Part shown: piece by piece, positions 8,233 to 16,504 of the stretch
How positions within the stretch are numbered: the stretch's first letter is position 1
Layout of the letters: each line of letters starts with the position of its first letter
Virus record (IMG/VR): IMGVR_UViG_3300023500_000025
Location: 1 to 25,508 of that record
Length of the DNA stretch: 25,508 bases
Origin: a virus
Reading direction: 5' to 3' (one strand)
Translations under genes and position numbers: made by a program
Notes under the pieces: model-generated
What the model was told of the DNA's origin: nothing
Seen by the model: the letters and a program-made list of their open reading frames with translations, nothing else
Database searches by the model: none

Positions 8233-11200
8233 TAACGCATGCACCCTCTTAATTCATTAATCTGCTCAAGCCGCTCATCGATACGGCTTAACCAATTAGC
8301 CGCACTATCACTCATAACCACATCACCAGCATCCATCTTTATAGTTATGTCGTCGAGATGAATCTTACCGTGTCCGGCATTCTCCCCCATTGATACCCCC
8401 TCAGATCCAGTTCGCTTAGAGGCTTCCAATCGCTGTCTAATGTCGATAGAGGCGGGTTTAGCATCTGCTTTTGATGCTCTCTCATTTTCAGACGTTTTAA
8501 TTGGTTTTGTATTAGTGTTGCTTTCTTTTGCTTTCGCATCATTTGTTTCAGTTTGCCTTTCATTGCTGTTTTCACCTATTTTTTGAATAGGGTTATCCTT
8601 TTCCCACGAAGATAAGTTCTTTTCACTGGGCTGTGTAGAGTGGACTCTACGATGACCTATTTCATTTTCAGAATCATCAACCTGCACCACCTCAACTTCC
8701 CACCCACCAATAAGACTATCAGACAAATGAAATTTAATAACCTTATCGCTACCCATGTAACCGGATACAATACGTCCTTCTCTAAAATAATTCGCCAACC
8801 GGTCTATCATTTTAGGTTGCTTAGCTTTTTTTGCGTGAGGTTTTTGCTTTACTTTTTTTACTGGTTTTTCTTCCGCTGCTTTCGTTTCTGCTAGCGTTTC
8901 TTCTGTTTCGCTTTGCTTCTCATTGCTTTCTTTACCCTCATTCAATTTATCGTTTAATGCTATTTTTTTAGCCCGTTTTAAAGTGTCTTGTGACCGTGGC
9001 TCACCCCATTCATCAACCACCAATTCATTATTATCACCATAAACCATTAACGCTTCATTGTTGGGCAATACATGCGTTGGCTTAAAGTCTGGCACATCAT
9101 CAAGTAAAACACCGTCAGAGTTAACTTGGCCATCTGATTTATTAAGTTCTTTATTATCTGTTTTGGCAAGGGTAACGGCCGGGGTTGGCAAGGGGGTTGC
9201 CTTGTTCTTAACACTATCAACTGGAAGTATGGATTTCTTTATATCCAGTTGAGGGCTTGATTTTGATATAAGCGCCGTAGCAGAGCCATCTTCTATCTCT
9301 TCGCCTTGCTGGTCTTGCCACACGTTTTGTTCATCTGCCACTGCAATAACTGGTGTTCCATCACTTAATTCATGCGCGGGTTTGAAAGCATTGGGCTTTG
9401 GGTCTATACTTTTATTAACTTGTGGAGAATTGCTATCGAGACGGTTTTGGACGTTAGAGGAAGGATGTTCTTTTTGATCAGGCATTTGCTCGCGTGTATG
9501 CGTTTTCCACAAGCTTTTTAATACCAATTCTTTACGTTTGTTACGAATCTCTTCTGTAAAATAAGTCGTTCCGTTATAGGCTTTTTGATAGCGAATAATG
9601 TCTTGCCCTTTTTTATCCTTACCCACATATTTAACATCATCATAATTTTCGACAATATCGGGTATTAAAGCAAAGTCATCATCCGTTACTGCAATTTGCC
9701 CCCTTAGCGCTTCGGCCTTAGTGTCTCCATGTTTCTTAAATGCATGATTAATACCGCTAGAATCTACCGTATGTTTATAACCACTAAGCTCAAACCCTGT
9801 TTTTTCTTTCAGCTTTAACGCTTGCTGCTCATCCACTATATTAAAACGAACCGCTGATTTTTCTGTTTTATTGGCTTTAGCAATGGGCACTAATTGAGCA
9901 ATTTCATTAACACCACCAACAATGGTATTTTTTGGTAGGTTATAATTTAAATCACCTTGCTTTGCTTTAGGCGCTATTTCATCAGCTTCATAAACTGAAG
10001 GCTCAAGGGGTGGTAAATCTACTGGTTGGGTTTGTTCTCTGGCAACGGTTTGTTGTGGTTGCGAAACTTCGGCTTTAGGCCCTGTGCTCTGCGGTTGTTG
10101 AAGTGGGCCATTATTTTGTCCCAGTTGGGTTGTTTGTTCTGTGCTAAACTGAGTTCTTTCATTAATTAGTCCTTCTAGTTTGTTAATTATGTCGGTAGTT
10201 GGTGTGCCGTTAAAAATAGCGGTGTAGTACACTTGGTTAAACTTACCGGCTTCTAATGTTTCTAGGGTTTCACCCAGTTCAAATATACGCGAATCTGTTA
10301 GGTCGTTAATGTCTCCATATTCTTCAACCTCAAGACCAATGCCATCAGTCTCACGGTTGTTGGCTATGTCTTGTGCTTGCTCCATTTGTGCATTATTTAC
10401 GGCAGTATTGGCATATTCGTTGGCTGATTGCTCATCCATGCCATAGTTTTGAGCATCCCTTAAAGCACTATTAAATATCTCACCTGTTTCGGGGTCAAAA
10501 TCTTGGCGTTGTTGTAAGTTGCTTTGTCCTTGTTGTAAGCTGCTTTGCCCTTGTTGAATATCGGCTTGTATTGGCTCATTTACTATTGGTGCTTCAGCTT
10601 GCTTTTTATCAAGCAGTTCACTCACAGCATTGGCGTTTTCTTCGACGCTTTTAACTTCTGATTCAATACGCAGTGGTTTTGATAACGCACCGTTTCCACC
10701 ACCCATTACAGCACTGGCTGCAAATGCTAAACCGGCCGCTTCACCCACGCCTTCGGTTAATACTTGATTTGGGTTAATTTCTTTAACGGCAGCGTTAGAT
10801 AATAACTTACCACCTGCCTCTTCAATCACTTCTTGAGTGCCTTCTGGTAAGGCTGTTTTAGCCGTTCTAGCGACAAAGTTACCTGCTATTTTAGAGCCTT
10901 GGCCAGCTAATGCTTTGTCAAAAGCTGATGCACCTGGCAGTGCTTGCGATGCTAACGATAAACCTGTTGCCAATGCAAACACTTTGCGCGACTGTTCTAA
11001 TGCTATTTCATCTTTTGCTGCGTCTTCGCCCACGCGCTGTTTTAATTCATTAAATTTTGGGTGTGCATTCCACACTTCAATCGGTTGTTGTAAAAGTTGA
11101 CTGTAGGTTTCACCTGAAACACTTGCGCCTTGTATTGCACTCATGCTGCCCATTGTGCCACTAATGGCCGAATACTTTACAACCGACTCAGACCCCTTTA

Positions 11201-11735
11201 AAGCTTTAGCCGCTACACCAATACCCCGACCAACAAAACCGCCAGCCAATAAAGTGGGTGCCGTTGTTACCAATAAATTACTTAATAATCTAGGGTTTTG
11301 AAATGTCTTCCACAATGCTACGCCTGCTTGGTCTAACACTCCATCGGCTTGTTTAATGGCTTCACTGCGCTGTTGTTTTTGTTCTTTTAATCGGTCAGAG
11401 GCTATGTCTGCACCAAATTCTTGGCCGCGCTTGCCTTGCTCGATGGCCCAGTTTTTCATATCACCTGTGGCTAGGCCATACAAAGTACCAACACCTTCTA
11501 ACAACGCATTAGAGCCCGTTACAAAACCACTGGCCACATCTTGAATAATACTGTCCGATTTTATGCCGTATTGATAAGCTTCTTCATCGGTGTATAAATT
11601 AGTAGTCGCAACATTAGGCTGTAAAACCTCCTCTTCATACACATCACCGAAAGGGTCTTGCATTGACACCACGGATGTTTGAGGCACTTCATCCTGTTCA
11701 TATTCGTCACCAAAAGGGTCTATAAAACGCGCCAT
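8232..11735 (-). CDS. Large internal/ejection-type protein with PBECR-like nuclease domain
   Basis: This is an 1167-residue polyvalent-type protein. The N-terminus carries two D-P-F-G-D motifs (residues 6-10 and 27-31). Residues about 55-350 are Ala/Gly-rich with hydrophobic helices (about 150-180, 250-270, 330-346), and L-P-E-G-T-Q-E-V at 296-303 is a motif I associate with phage ejection proteins. A long Gln/Asn-rich linker (360-600) includes a 7-residue repeat near 395-408. Residues about 627-748 match the PBECR/MuF-C nuclease-like pattern (N-H-A-F-K-K-H at 663-669, R-G-Q-I-A-V-T at 678-684). Two F-K-P-x-H-x-L repeats begin at 784 and 884. A compact module (about 974-1035) and an alpha-helical end follow. 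The start overlaps the previous stop (TAATG) with an AGAGG site six bases upstream. A DNA-ejection and effector role is inferred. Confidence 0.75.
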   Translation of the reverse strand: MARFIDPFGDEYEQDEVPQTSVVSMQDPFGDVYEEEVLQPNVATTNLYTDEEAYQYGIKSDSIIQDVASGFVTGSNALLEGVGTLYGLATGDMKNWAIEQGKRGQEFGADIASDRLKEQKQQRSEAIKQADGVLDQAGVALWKTFQNPRLLSNLLVTTAPTLLAGGFVGRGIGVAAKALKGSESVVKYSAISGTMGSMSAIQGASVSGETYSQLLQQPIEVWNAHPKFNELKQRVGEDAAKDEIALEQSRKVFALATGLSLASQALPGASAFDKALAGQGSKIAGNFVARTAKTALPEGTQEVIEEAGGKLLSNAAVKEINPNQVLTEGVGEAAGLAFAASAVMGGGNGALSKPLRIESEVKSVEENANAVSELLDKKQAEAPIVNEPIQADIQQGQSSLQQGQSNLQQRQDFDPETGEIFNSALRDAQNYGMDEQSANEYANTAVNNAQMEQAQDIANNRETDGIGLEVEEYGDINDLTDSRIFELGETLETLEAGKFNQVYYTAIFNGTPTTDIINKLEGLINERTQFSTEQTTQLGQNNGPLQQPQSTGPKAEVSQPQQTVAREQTQPVDLPPLEPSVYEADEIAPKAKQGDLNYNLPKNTIVGGVNEIAQLVPIAKANKTEKSAVRFNIVDEQQALKLKEKTGFELSGYKHTVDSSGINHAFKKHGDTKAEALRGQIAVTDDDFALIPDIVENYDDVKYVGKDKKGQDIIRYQKAYNGTTYFTEEIRNKRKELVLKSLWKTHTREQMPDQKEHPSSNVQNRLDSNSPQVNKSIDPKPNAFKPAHELSDGTPVIAVADEQNVWQDQQGEEIEDGSATALISKSSPQLDIKKSILPVDSVKNKATPLPTPAVTLAKTDNKELNKSDGQVNSDGVLLDDVPDFKPTHVLPNNEALMVYGDNNELVVDEWGEPRSQDTLKRAKKIALNDKLNEGKESNEKQSETEETLAETKAAEEKPVKKVKQKPHAKKAKQPKMIDRLANYFREGRIVSGYMGSDKVIKFHLSDSLIGGWEVEVVQVDDSENEIGHRRVHSTQPSEKNLSSWEKDNPIQKIGENSNERQTETNDAKAKESNTNTKPIKTSENERASKADAKPASIDIRQRLEASKRTGSEGVSMGENAGHGKIHLDDITIKMDAGDVVMSDSAANWLSRIDERLEQINELRGCMR

Positions 11736-12841
11736 TAATAACCTCTACTCTGTTTTATTTTCTGCCTATTTTTGTCTCGTCTTTGTTTCGATTTAAGATT
11801 GGTTAGCTCAGCTTCTAATGCCTTTTTCTGCTCGTACACTCTTTTTTTCTCAGGAGAGCTCATTAATGAACGACCATGACGCTTATCTTTTGGTAAGCTG
11901 CTTAACTTAACGTCAAGCGCTGCAATTTTATCAAGCAACTGCTGCTCGTTAATAGGCGTTGGTTTAGCTTTAGCCTGCACATTTTCGGCGCTGTTTTTGC
12001 TATTGGGTGACGCTGCTTTTGATGCAAAATTCTTAGCCAAACCTGCTTCAATACTAGCTTCGCTAAAACCTTCTTGGATCATAAATTTTTTATACAAATC
12101 AGGTGATGTTTTTGCTTGCTCCGCGCTAATCGCGCCAGCATTATCAAACTGTTTAGGCTCTATTAACCGCCCTCTTTGTTTTAACTGATTCGCCATGTCT
12201 GCCTTATCTTGGGTTTGTTGTTCGCTATCACGCCAAAAATTACTGGGCATTGCATCAACGACTTCTTTAATCTCTTCATCCGTTGCTGTCGGGTTATCAT
12301 CTACAAAATTACGTGCTTCTAACCCTATTGCTGCCTTACCTGCTTGCGGATATTTAAACTCCATTAGCTCGGCTACTGCCGAAAAACGTTGTGCAGAATA
12401 GCTGTTTTCCGAATACGCGTCATACCCTGCCGCTACCCAATCAGTCGGCTTCACACCTTTATTGCCATTGCCCCCCTTACTGGGCTTTAAACCTATGCGC
12501 GTTTTTATCTTATCACCAGCATGATACAAATCTTGAACCGCATTGCCATTTTCATCGTAGCTGGTTTTCCACTCAGGGTTTTTCATTTGTGCGCTTTGAC
12601 GATTGGTTTCTCTTTGATTAGTGACCGCCAGTTTTGCTGCCACTAAACCATCCTTATTTTTGATGCCATAAAGTTTAATTTGAAATTCTTCACCACGTAA
12701 ATCACGGCGCTTCTGCATGGCATCAACCTTGTCCAACTTTCGATTATCAGCGTTTTCTTTACGGCGCTCATCTAGCACTGTCCCTACGGCTTTAGCGCCA
12801 CCGTTTAAACCACCCATTAAAGCCGTTGCAAAACTAGCCAT
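11735..12841 (-). CDS. Putative internal virion protein, helical and basic
   Basis: This 368-residue protein has a short Ala/Gly-rich N-terminus (M-A-S-F-A-T-A-L-M-G-G-L), then charged helices (about residues 22-70), a Gly/Lys-rich loop near 118-132, and a helical middle (about 140-215). The C-terminal coiled coil is strongly basic (about 295-368). No catalytic motif or signal peptide is seen. The start overlaps the stop of the upstream gene in a TAATG junction, and the preceding codons supply a GGGG Shine-Dalgarno. A small Ala/Gly N-terminus plus a charged helical body is usual for capsid core or ejection proteins of podoviruses. That role is inferred from composition and position. Confidence 0.65.
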   Translation of the reverse strand: MASFATALMGGLNGGAKAVGTVLDERRKENADNRKLDKVDAMQKRRDLRGEEFQIKLYGIKNKDGLVAAKLAVTNQRETNRQSAQMKNPEWKTSYDENGNAVQDLYHAGDKIKTRIGLKPSKGGNGNKGVKPTDWVAAGYDAYSENSYSAQRFSAVAELMEFKYPQAGKAAIGLEARNFVDDNPTATDEEIKEVVDAMPSNFWRDSEQQTQDKADMANQLKQRGRLIEPKQFDNAGAISAEQAKTSPDLYKKFMIQEGFSEASIEAGLAKNFASKAASPNSKNSAENVQAKAKPTPINEQQLLDKIAALDVKLSSLPKDKRHGRSLMSSPEKKRVYEQKKALEAELTNLKSKQRRDKNRQKIKQSRGY

Positions 12842-13320
12842 TATATTGCCCCCTGTTCACGTTGGTTTATTTCTGCAAATAATTGCTGCATGTCTTGCTC
12901 TGTTACTGTGTCTGCATGGGTTTTTGCGTACATGGCTAGGGTTTCGCCCAATGCTTGTTTAATGGTTTCTATCGGTAGTTGTGGTAATAAATTTCCTTTT
13001 ACCACATCTTCTAGCAGCATAAAAAACAGCTTCATACCCACCGCTGACGCTACTTCGGGGCTTACGGGTTGCTGCTGCTCTAACGATTGGATGACGGTGT
13101 TTATGGCGGTTGCCATGGCTTTAGGAAATCCCTCTTCGCCACTGGTTTTAAACAGTTCTACCAATCGGTCAAAATGCTCGCCATACAATAAACCAACGGC
13201 TTGCTTTAAAGTGTCGGCTGTTTGTGCTGCTGGGTCTGCTTGCCCTTCATTTTGCGGCATGCTTTCTGCCGGTGGCATTTCACCTTGCTGCTCATTTGGA
13301 TTACTCATTAATGAATTCAT
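12841..13320 (-). CDS. Small acidic helical phage structural-region protein
   Basis: This is a 159-residue acidic protein. The first 35 residues are a low-complexity Gln/Pro/Glu-rich segment. The rest is predicted helical, with hydrophobic stretches around residues 95-110 (F-F-M-L-L-E-D-V-V) that look like the core of a helical bundle. The start ATG overlaps the stop of the upstream gene (ATGA), and a GAGGGG Shine-Dalgarno lies seven bases upstream within that gene's last codons. A second in-frame ATG four codons later is possible. No family is recognised. It sits between two internal-protein candidates, so a virion-assembly role is likely but not shown. Confidence 0.65.
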   Translation of the reverse strand: MNSLMSNPNEQQGEMPPAESMPQNEGQADPAAQTADTLKQAVGLLYGEHFDRLVELFKTSGEEGFPKAMATAINTVIQSLEQQQPVSPEVASAVGMKLFFMLLEDVVKGNLLPQLPIETIKQALGETLAMYAKTHADTVTEQDMQQLFAEINQREQGAI

Positions 13321-14045
13321 GCTGGCACCCCTCTTTGCATTAGCGGTCTGTTAGATCGCTTGACGTATTTAGGCTGATAACCCGAATTTTGACGATAGGC
13401 ACTTAAACCATCAACCGTGACACCTGTTTTCCACTCTTTGCGTTTGTCATCTTCTAATTGGTCTTTTCGCTTTCGGCCATAGGCATCTTCTGCGGCATCG
13501 GCTTGCAATATGGCACCGGTGGCTCCTTGCACAAAGCCTGCCGCTGTTTTAGAGGCCATATCGCCATCCCACATGGTTTTATACCAAGGCTCTTTTGCTG
13601 CTTTATCTATAACGTCACTGCCTACAGAGGCGGATGACGAGGCGGATGACGAGACGGCTTGTGTCGGCATGTTGATTGCCGATGGCTGGTTTATCATAGC
13701 CGTTGGTTTTGCAACATAATTACTCATTAAACTTTTATTGGCCGCACCAGCCGCAGCCGTTGTGCCCGATGTTGTTAGCGCTTCTGACGTTAATGCTTGG
13801 CCTGCTTCACCAAACTCGGCAGTTTGGCTTGCCAATTGCCCTGCTTGGCTACTGGCATTAATTGCATCACCGGCCATGCCATAGGTATAAGCACCGGCGG
13901 CAAGACCTGCAATGCCACCCAACATAGCCGCTGTTTTATCAGACGCACCTAACCCACTGGCAACCTCTGTTATCACCGTACTTGCCACTTTTGATACGAC
14001 TGCCGATACCACAATATCGGCAATTACTGGTATTGCTGCTGCCAT
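13317..14045 (-). CDS. Ala/Gly-rich hydrophobic virion protein, possible ejection protein
   Basis: This 242-residue protein opens with a hydrophobic segment (about residues 3-32) and a second one (about 40-62, rich in Gly and Ala). Both could insert into a membrane or pack as glycine-zipper helices. A Ser/Ala low-complexity linker (about 130-142) comes from a 12-bp tandem repeat near 13624-13653. The C-terminal 60 residues are basic and Lys/Arg-rich. The start follows an AGAGGG Shine-Dalgarno by nine bases. It resembles the small glycine-rich internal proteins that podoviruses inject with their DNA, but that is a judgement from composition and context and no named family is recognised. Confidence 0.6.
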   Translation of the reverse strand: MAAAIPVIADIVVSAVVSKVASTVITEVASGLGASDKTAAMLGGIAGLAAGAYTYGMAGDAINASSQAGQLASQTAEFGEAGQALTSEALTTSGTTAAAGAANKSLMSNYVAKPTAMINQPSAINMPTQAVSSSASSSASVGSDVIDKAAKEPWYKTMWDGDMASKTAAGFVQGATGAILQADAAEDAYGRKRKDQLEDDKRKEWKTGVTVDGLSAYRQNSGYQPKYVKRSNRPLMQRGVPA

Positions 14046-14047
14046 GT

Positions 14048-14467
14048 TTACACCCTCTTTATAAAGTTATTGCCTGCGGGTTCAAACCCAACAGAAAGAA
14101 TTAATTTTTGATACCGACCACGCATGGTTAAATCGGTTATGTTGACGGCTACCGCGCCGCGCGTTTTGGCCCATTCCGAAAAGGAGCGAATTAATGCATC
14201 GGTCTGTCTTTGGGAGAAGGTCAATAAATCTGTTGCGATGCGAATGCCCCATTGGTTTTTAGCCACAAAGCCAATTAAGGCCCCGACTATTTTACCGTTA
14301 TGTTTTACCACTTTGGCAAAGCCATCTTCAAAGGTGATGGCGGTTGCAAAGGTTCGCCTTACTTCGCTTTCGTTAAAGTCTGTGTCTGCAAAAATGGATT
14401 GTGAATGAATAAATTTAGCCAAAGGCAAAAGCTCATCAAAATCAGTGAGATTTGCATCAATAATCAA
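14048..14467 (-). CDS. GNAT-fold-like protein
   Basis: This 139-residue protein has the general layout of a small phage GNAT N-acetyltransferase: an N-terminal helical part, the strand pair K-V-V-K-H-N-G-K-I-V-G-A-L (residues 53-65), and a C-terminal L-S-V-G-F-E-P-A-G-N-N-F (124-135), like the usual 'xxGFxxxxxxF' end of the family. The acetyl-CoA loop expected after strand 4 (Q/R-x-x-G-x-G/A) is not evident; the stretch at 80-96 reads L-L-T-F-S-Q-R-Q-T-D instead. It may therefore be degenerate or a structural use of the fold. The start is TTG, supported by a run of G about nine bases upstream that ends the previous gene. No upstream in-frame ATG is available. Confidence 0.6.
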   Translation of the reverse strand: MIIDANLTDFDELLPLAKFIHSQSIFADTDFNESEVRRTFATAITFEDGFAKVVKHNGKIVGALIGFVAKNQWGIRIATDLLTFSQRQTDALIRSFSEWAKTRGAVAVNITDLTMRGRYQKLILSVGFEPAGNNFIKRV

Positions 14468-14470
14468 GCT

Positions 14471-15616
14471 TTAGAACCCCCCATCATATACTTGTTGTGG
14501 TGGCGGTTGATATTGTGGTGGCGGTTGATATTGTGGTGGCGGATTATCATTATTTTCAATGTCACGCTCATTAATGCGATCATTAGCAGCGTTAGGGTCA
14601 ATACCAAACGCATTAGAAAATGAAAGTGAAACGTTTGTTGATGCAATTAAAGAGTCAATGCGGATTTGCGCCTCTTCTTGAGAGAAGGTATCAGACTTAA
14701 TAATGTCAGAAATACCTAACATTAATTGTTGATAAATGTTGCCTTGTACGGTGTCCATGTTATGAATCATTTTATATTCATTTTTAATGGTTTCAAGTTT
14801 CACAACATATTCTTGATTAATATCTGCCAAATTAACTTTAATCTCGCCTTCTAATTCTTTTAGGTCTTTTTTATACTCAAAATCTTTGCGTAACTCTTCT
14901 GAACGAAATGTTCGATCACGAATATCTGCACTTTTTTCAAAATTTAATTTATCACGCTGAAGGTTTTGCTTTCCGCTTCGCTCTAGCTCTTGATTTATCT
15001 TTTCATTATAAGCACCTTGCTTAAACTCATATTTTTGATTGTCTAATTTTTGATTAAATCGTTGGTCATCATTATAAGCACCTTGCTTAAACTCATATTT
15101 TTGATTGTCTAATTTTTGATTAAATCGTTGGTCAACATTTAACTCATTCACATCAAAAACAGATTCTTTATGTTTAATTTCAGAGTTAAACATTAGTGCT
15201 TTGTTCTTGTTTTCGACATTAAACAATTGGGTGTTATTGTCACTCGCATTGTTATCAAAAGCCGCTTTGTTTTCTGCCGCTTGGTTGGCGCTTTGTTGGT
15301 TAAAATTGGTGCTGGCATCTTGCATAGCAATCGGTGTTGCAGCATCAAGCATTGCTACCTCACTTGCGCCTACCGCCATGCTGCTGTTTAAAGTTCCACG
15401 GCTGTTAGCCTCCTGCAATGCCCGTGTTTTAGCGCGTTTCATCAACGCACTGTTTGGGTCCATTACTTTGTTTAATTGCGTTTGAACTAATGAGTTATCA
15501 TTTACATTAGCTGTTACCGCTTTATAGCCAGTGGTATTAGCAACAACTGGTTTAATGGGCGCTGCGTTTCCATTGTAAGATTTAATGGTGGCTGGTGGTA
15601 CCATAAGTGAAGGCAT
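14471..15616 (-). CDS. Internal/tail-associated protein with coiled coil and repeats
   Basis: This is a 381-residue protein. Residues about 1-112 form a module also present in the gene just upstream (about 53 of 72 aligned residues identical by eye over the core N-D-N-x-L-V-Q to Q-Q-S-A). The rest is a long charged coiled coil (about 113-285) containing a perfect 22-residue tandem duplication (162-183 and 184-205), then a short helical region. The C-terminus holds P-P-P-Q-Y-Q repeats (359-370) and ends Y-D-G-G-F. A clear AAGGA Shine-Dalgarno lies seven bases before the ATG. The shared module suggests that both proteins dock at the same virion site. The function is otherwise unknown. Confidence 0.7.
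   Translation of the reverse strand: MPSLMVPPATIKSYNGNAAPIKPVVANTTGYKAVTANVNDNSLVQTQLNKVMDPNSALMKRAKTRALQEANSRGTLNSSMAVGASEVAMLDAATPIAMQDASTNFNQQSANQAAENKAAFDNNASDNNTQLFNVENKNKALMFNSEIKHKESVFDVNELNVDQRFNQKLDNQKYEFKQGAYNDDQRFNQKLDNQKYEFKQGAYNEKINQELERSGKQNLQRDKLNFEKSADIRDRTFRSEELRKDFEYKKDLKELEGEIKVNLADINQEYVVKLETIKNEYKMIHNMDTVQGNIYQQLMLGISDIIKSDTFSQEEAQIRIDSLIASTNVSLSFSNAFGIDPNAANDRINERDIENNDNPPPQYQPPPQYQPPPQQVYDGGF
14495..14542 (-). repeat. 18-bp tandem repeat coding for PPPQYQ
   Basis: Two full and one partial copies of an 18-bp unit (14495-14512, 14513-14530, 14531-14542) encode the Pro/Gln/Tyr repeats at the C-terminus of the coiled-coil protein. The period keeps the reading frame. Confidence 0.85.
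15003..15134 (-). repeat. Perfect 66-bp tandem duplication
   Basis: Bases 15003-15068 are repeated without change at 15069-15134. The unit codes for 22 residues of coiled coil (D-Q-R-F-N-Q-K-L-D-N then Q-K-Y-E-F-K-Q-G-A-Y-N-D). Perfect identity at the DNA level implies a recent duplication. Confidence 0.9.
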
Positions 15617-15667
15617 AATTTTTCCTTGAAATAATTTAACTGAAAATAAAAATATTAATAAATTTAA

Positions 15668-16444
15668 TTACGTTGTTGAATCAGTGATTAAACCCAAATT
15701 TGCTAATGCTGTTATCAAGCTTGATAAAGCCGCATTACCACCTTTTGAACCAGTAACAGTTTGCTTAGCAACGGGCGTTGAATTTGCATAAAAACCCATT
15801 GTGTTTGCACTTAACCCCAACGATATAAGCGCATTACCCGATGCATTACTGCCTATGTCTAAATTGTCATAAGCACCCACACCATAAGCATGAAAAACCC
15901 CTTTTCCCGATGCAAAGCTTACTTTTGATAACTCTAAATGAAGGGCACTACCATCATCATAAGTTTTTAAATCTGTTGCACTGTTCGACCCATTTTTTAA
16001 ACTTAATTTGGCTTCTGTATTATTTTGAGTTCCCGTATTAATGCTTAAACCATGATTAAGCGCATCTTCTTCGGTGTCGTCACCTAGGGTTATATCTTTT
16101 TTAAATTCACTTACACCAAAATAAACATTCTTAGCCGATGCGCTATCTTGCTGAAAGTGCGTTCCAGCATCTTGCACAGCAATCGGTGTAGCTGCTTCAA
16201 TCATTGCCGACTCTGCCGCACCCACTGCCATGCTAGAATTCACTAAACCACGCGAATTAGCCGTTTGCAAAGCCCGTGTTTTGGCTCGTTGCATTAATGG
16301 ATTAGCGGGATCAATTACCTTATTTAATTGATTTTGCACTAAAGCGTTATCGTTAACCCCTTGCGTCACCGCATTATAATTTTGGGTGTTAACGTTTACA
16401 TTCTCAACCGGTTTAACCGACTCCATAGCCGCAGTAGAAGCCAC
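15668..16444 (-). CDS. Fibre-tip protein body, cut off from its natural start by an amber codon
   Basis: The 258-codon open frame begins at a GTG without a good Shine-Dalgarno; an ATG at 16426 is the next option. Residues about 30-102 are the module shared with the next gene. From about residue 105 the protein changes to a Gly/Ser/Asn-rich beta-type domain. It ends in T-P-V-A-K-Q-T-V-T-G-S followed by a G-N-A-A-L-S-S-L and G-L-I-T-D-S-T-T pattern (223-258), which I recognise as a common C-terminus of phage fibre or appendage proteins. The same frame continues upstream through one TAG (16487-16489) to an ATG at 16531 that has a strong AAGGAG site. The body is therefore reached by readthrough, by reinitiation, or not at all (pseudogene). 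Confidence 0.6.
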   Translation of the reverse strand: MASTAAMESVKPVENVNVNTQNYNAVTQGVNDNALVQNQLNKVIDPANPLMQRAKTRALQTANSRGLVNSSMAVGAAESAMIEAATPIAVQDAGTHFQQDSASAKNVYFGVSEFKKDITLGDDTEEDALNHGLSINTGTQNNTEAKLSLKNGSNSATDLKTYDDGSALHLELSKVSFASGKGVFHAYGVGAYDNLDIGSNASGNALISLGLSANTMGFYANSTPVAKQTVTGSKGGNAALSSLITALANLGLITDSTT

Positions 16445-16485
16445 CGCTGCATTAGGTTGCTTAACCGGTGATGTAAAGTTTTTAG

Positions 16486-16504
16486 CCTAATCAAATTGAT
16501 TAGG
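16486..16504. repeat. Perfect 19-nt palindrome (9-bp arms, 1-base centre)
   Basis: CCTAATCAA, one A, then TTGATTAGG. The amber codon of the leader ORF lies in one arm. It could be an operator-like protein-binding site or an RNA hairpin around the stop codon; with a one-base centre, the RNA loop would need to open some pairs. Confidence 0.8.

Noticed and set aside
8233-8244. GTG start for the 58-aa RYNxWRRG protein
   Set aside because: The Shine-Dalgarno would touch the start codon; the ATG in the TAATG junction fits better.
12890-13354. 154-codon plus-strand frame opposite the 159-aa protein
   Set aside because: It is antisense to a gene with good Shine-Dalgarno and coupled junctions, and its composition (Ser/Cys/Ala) looks like a mirror frame.
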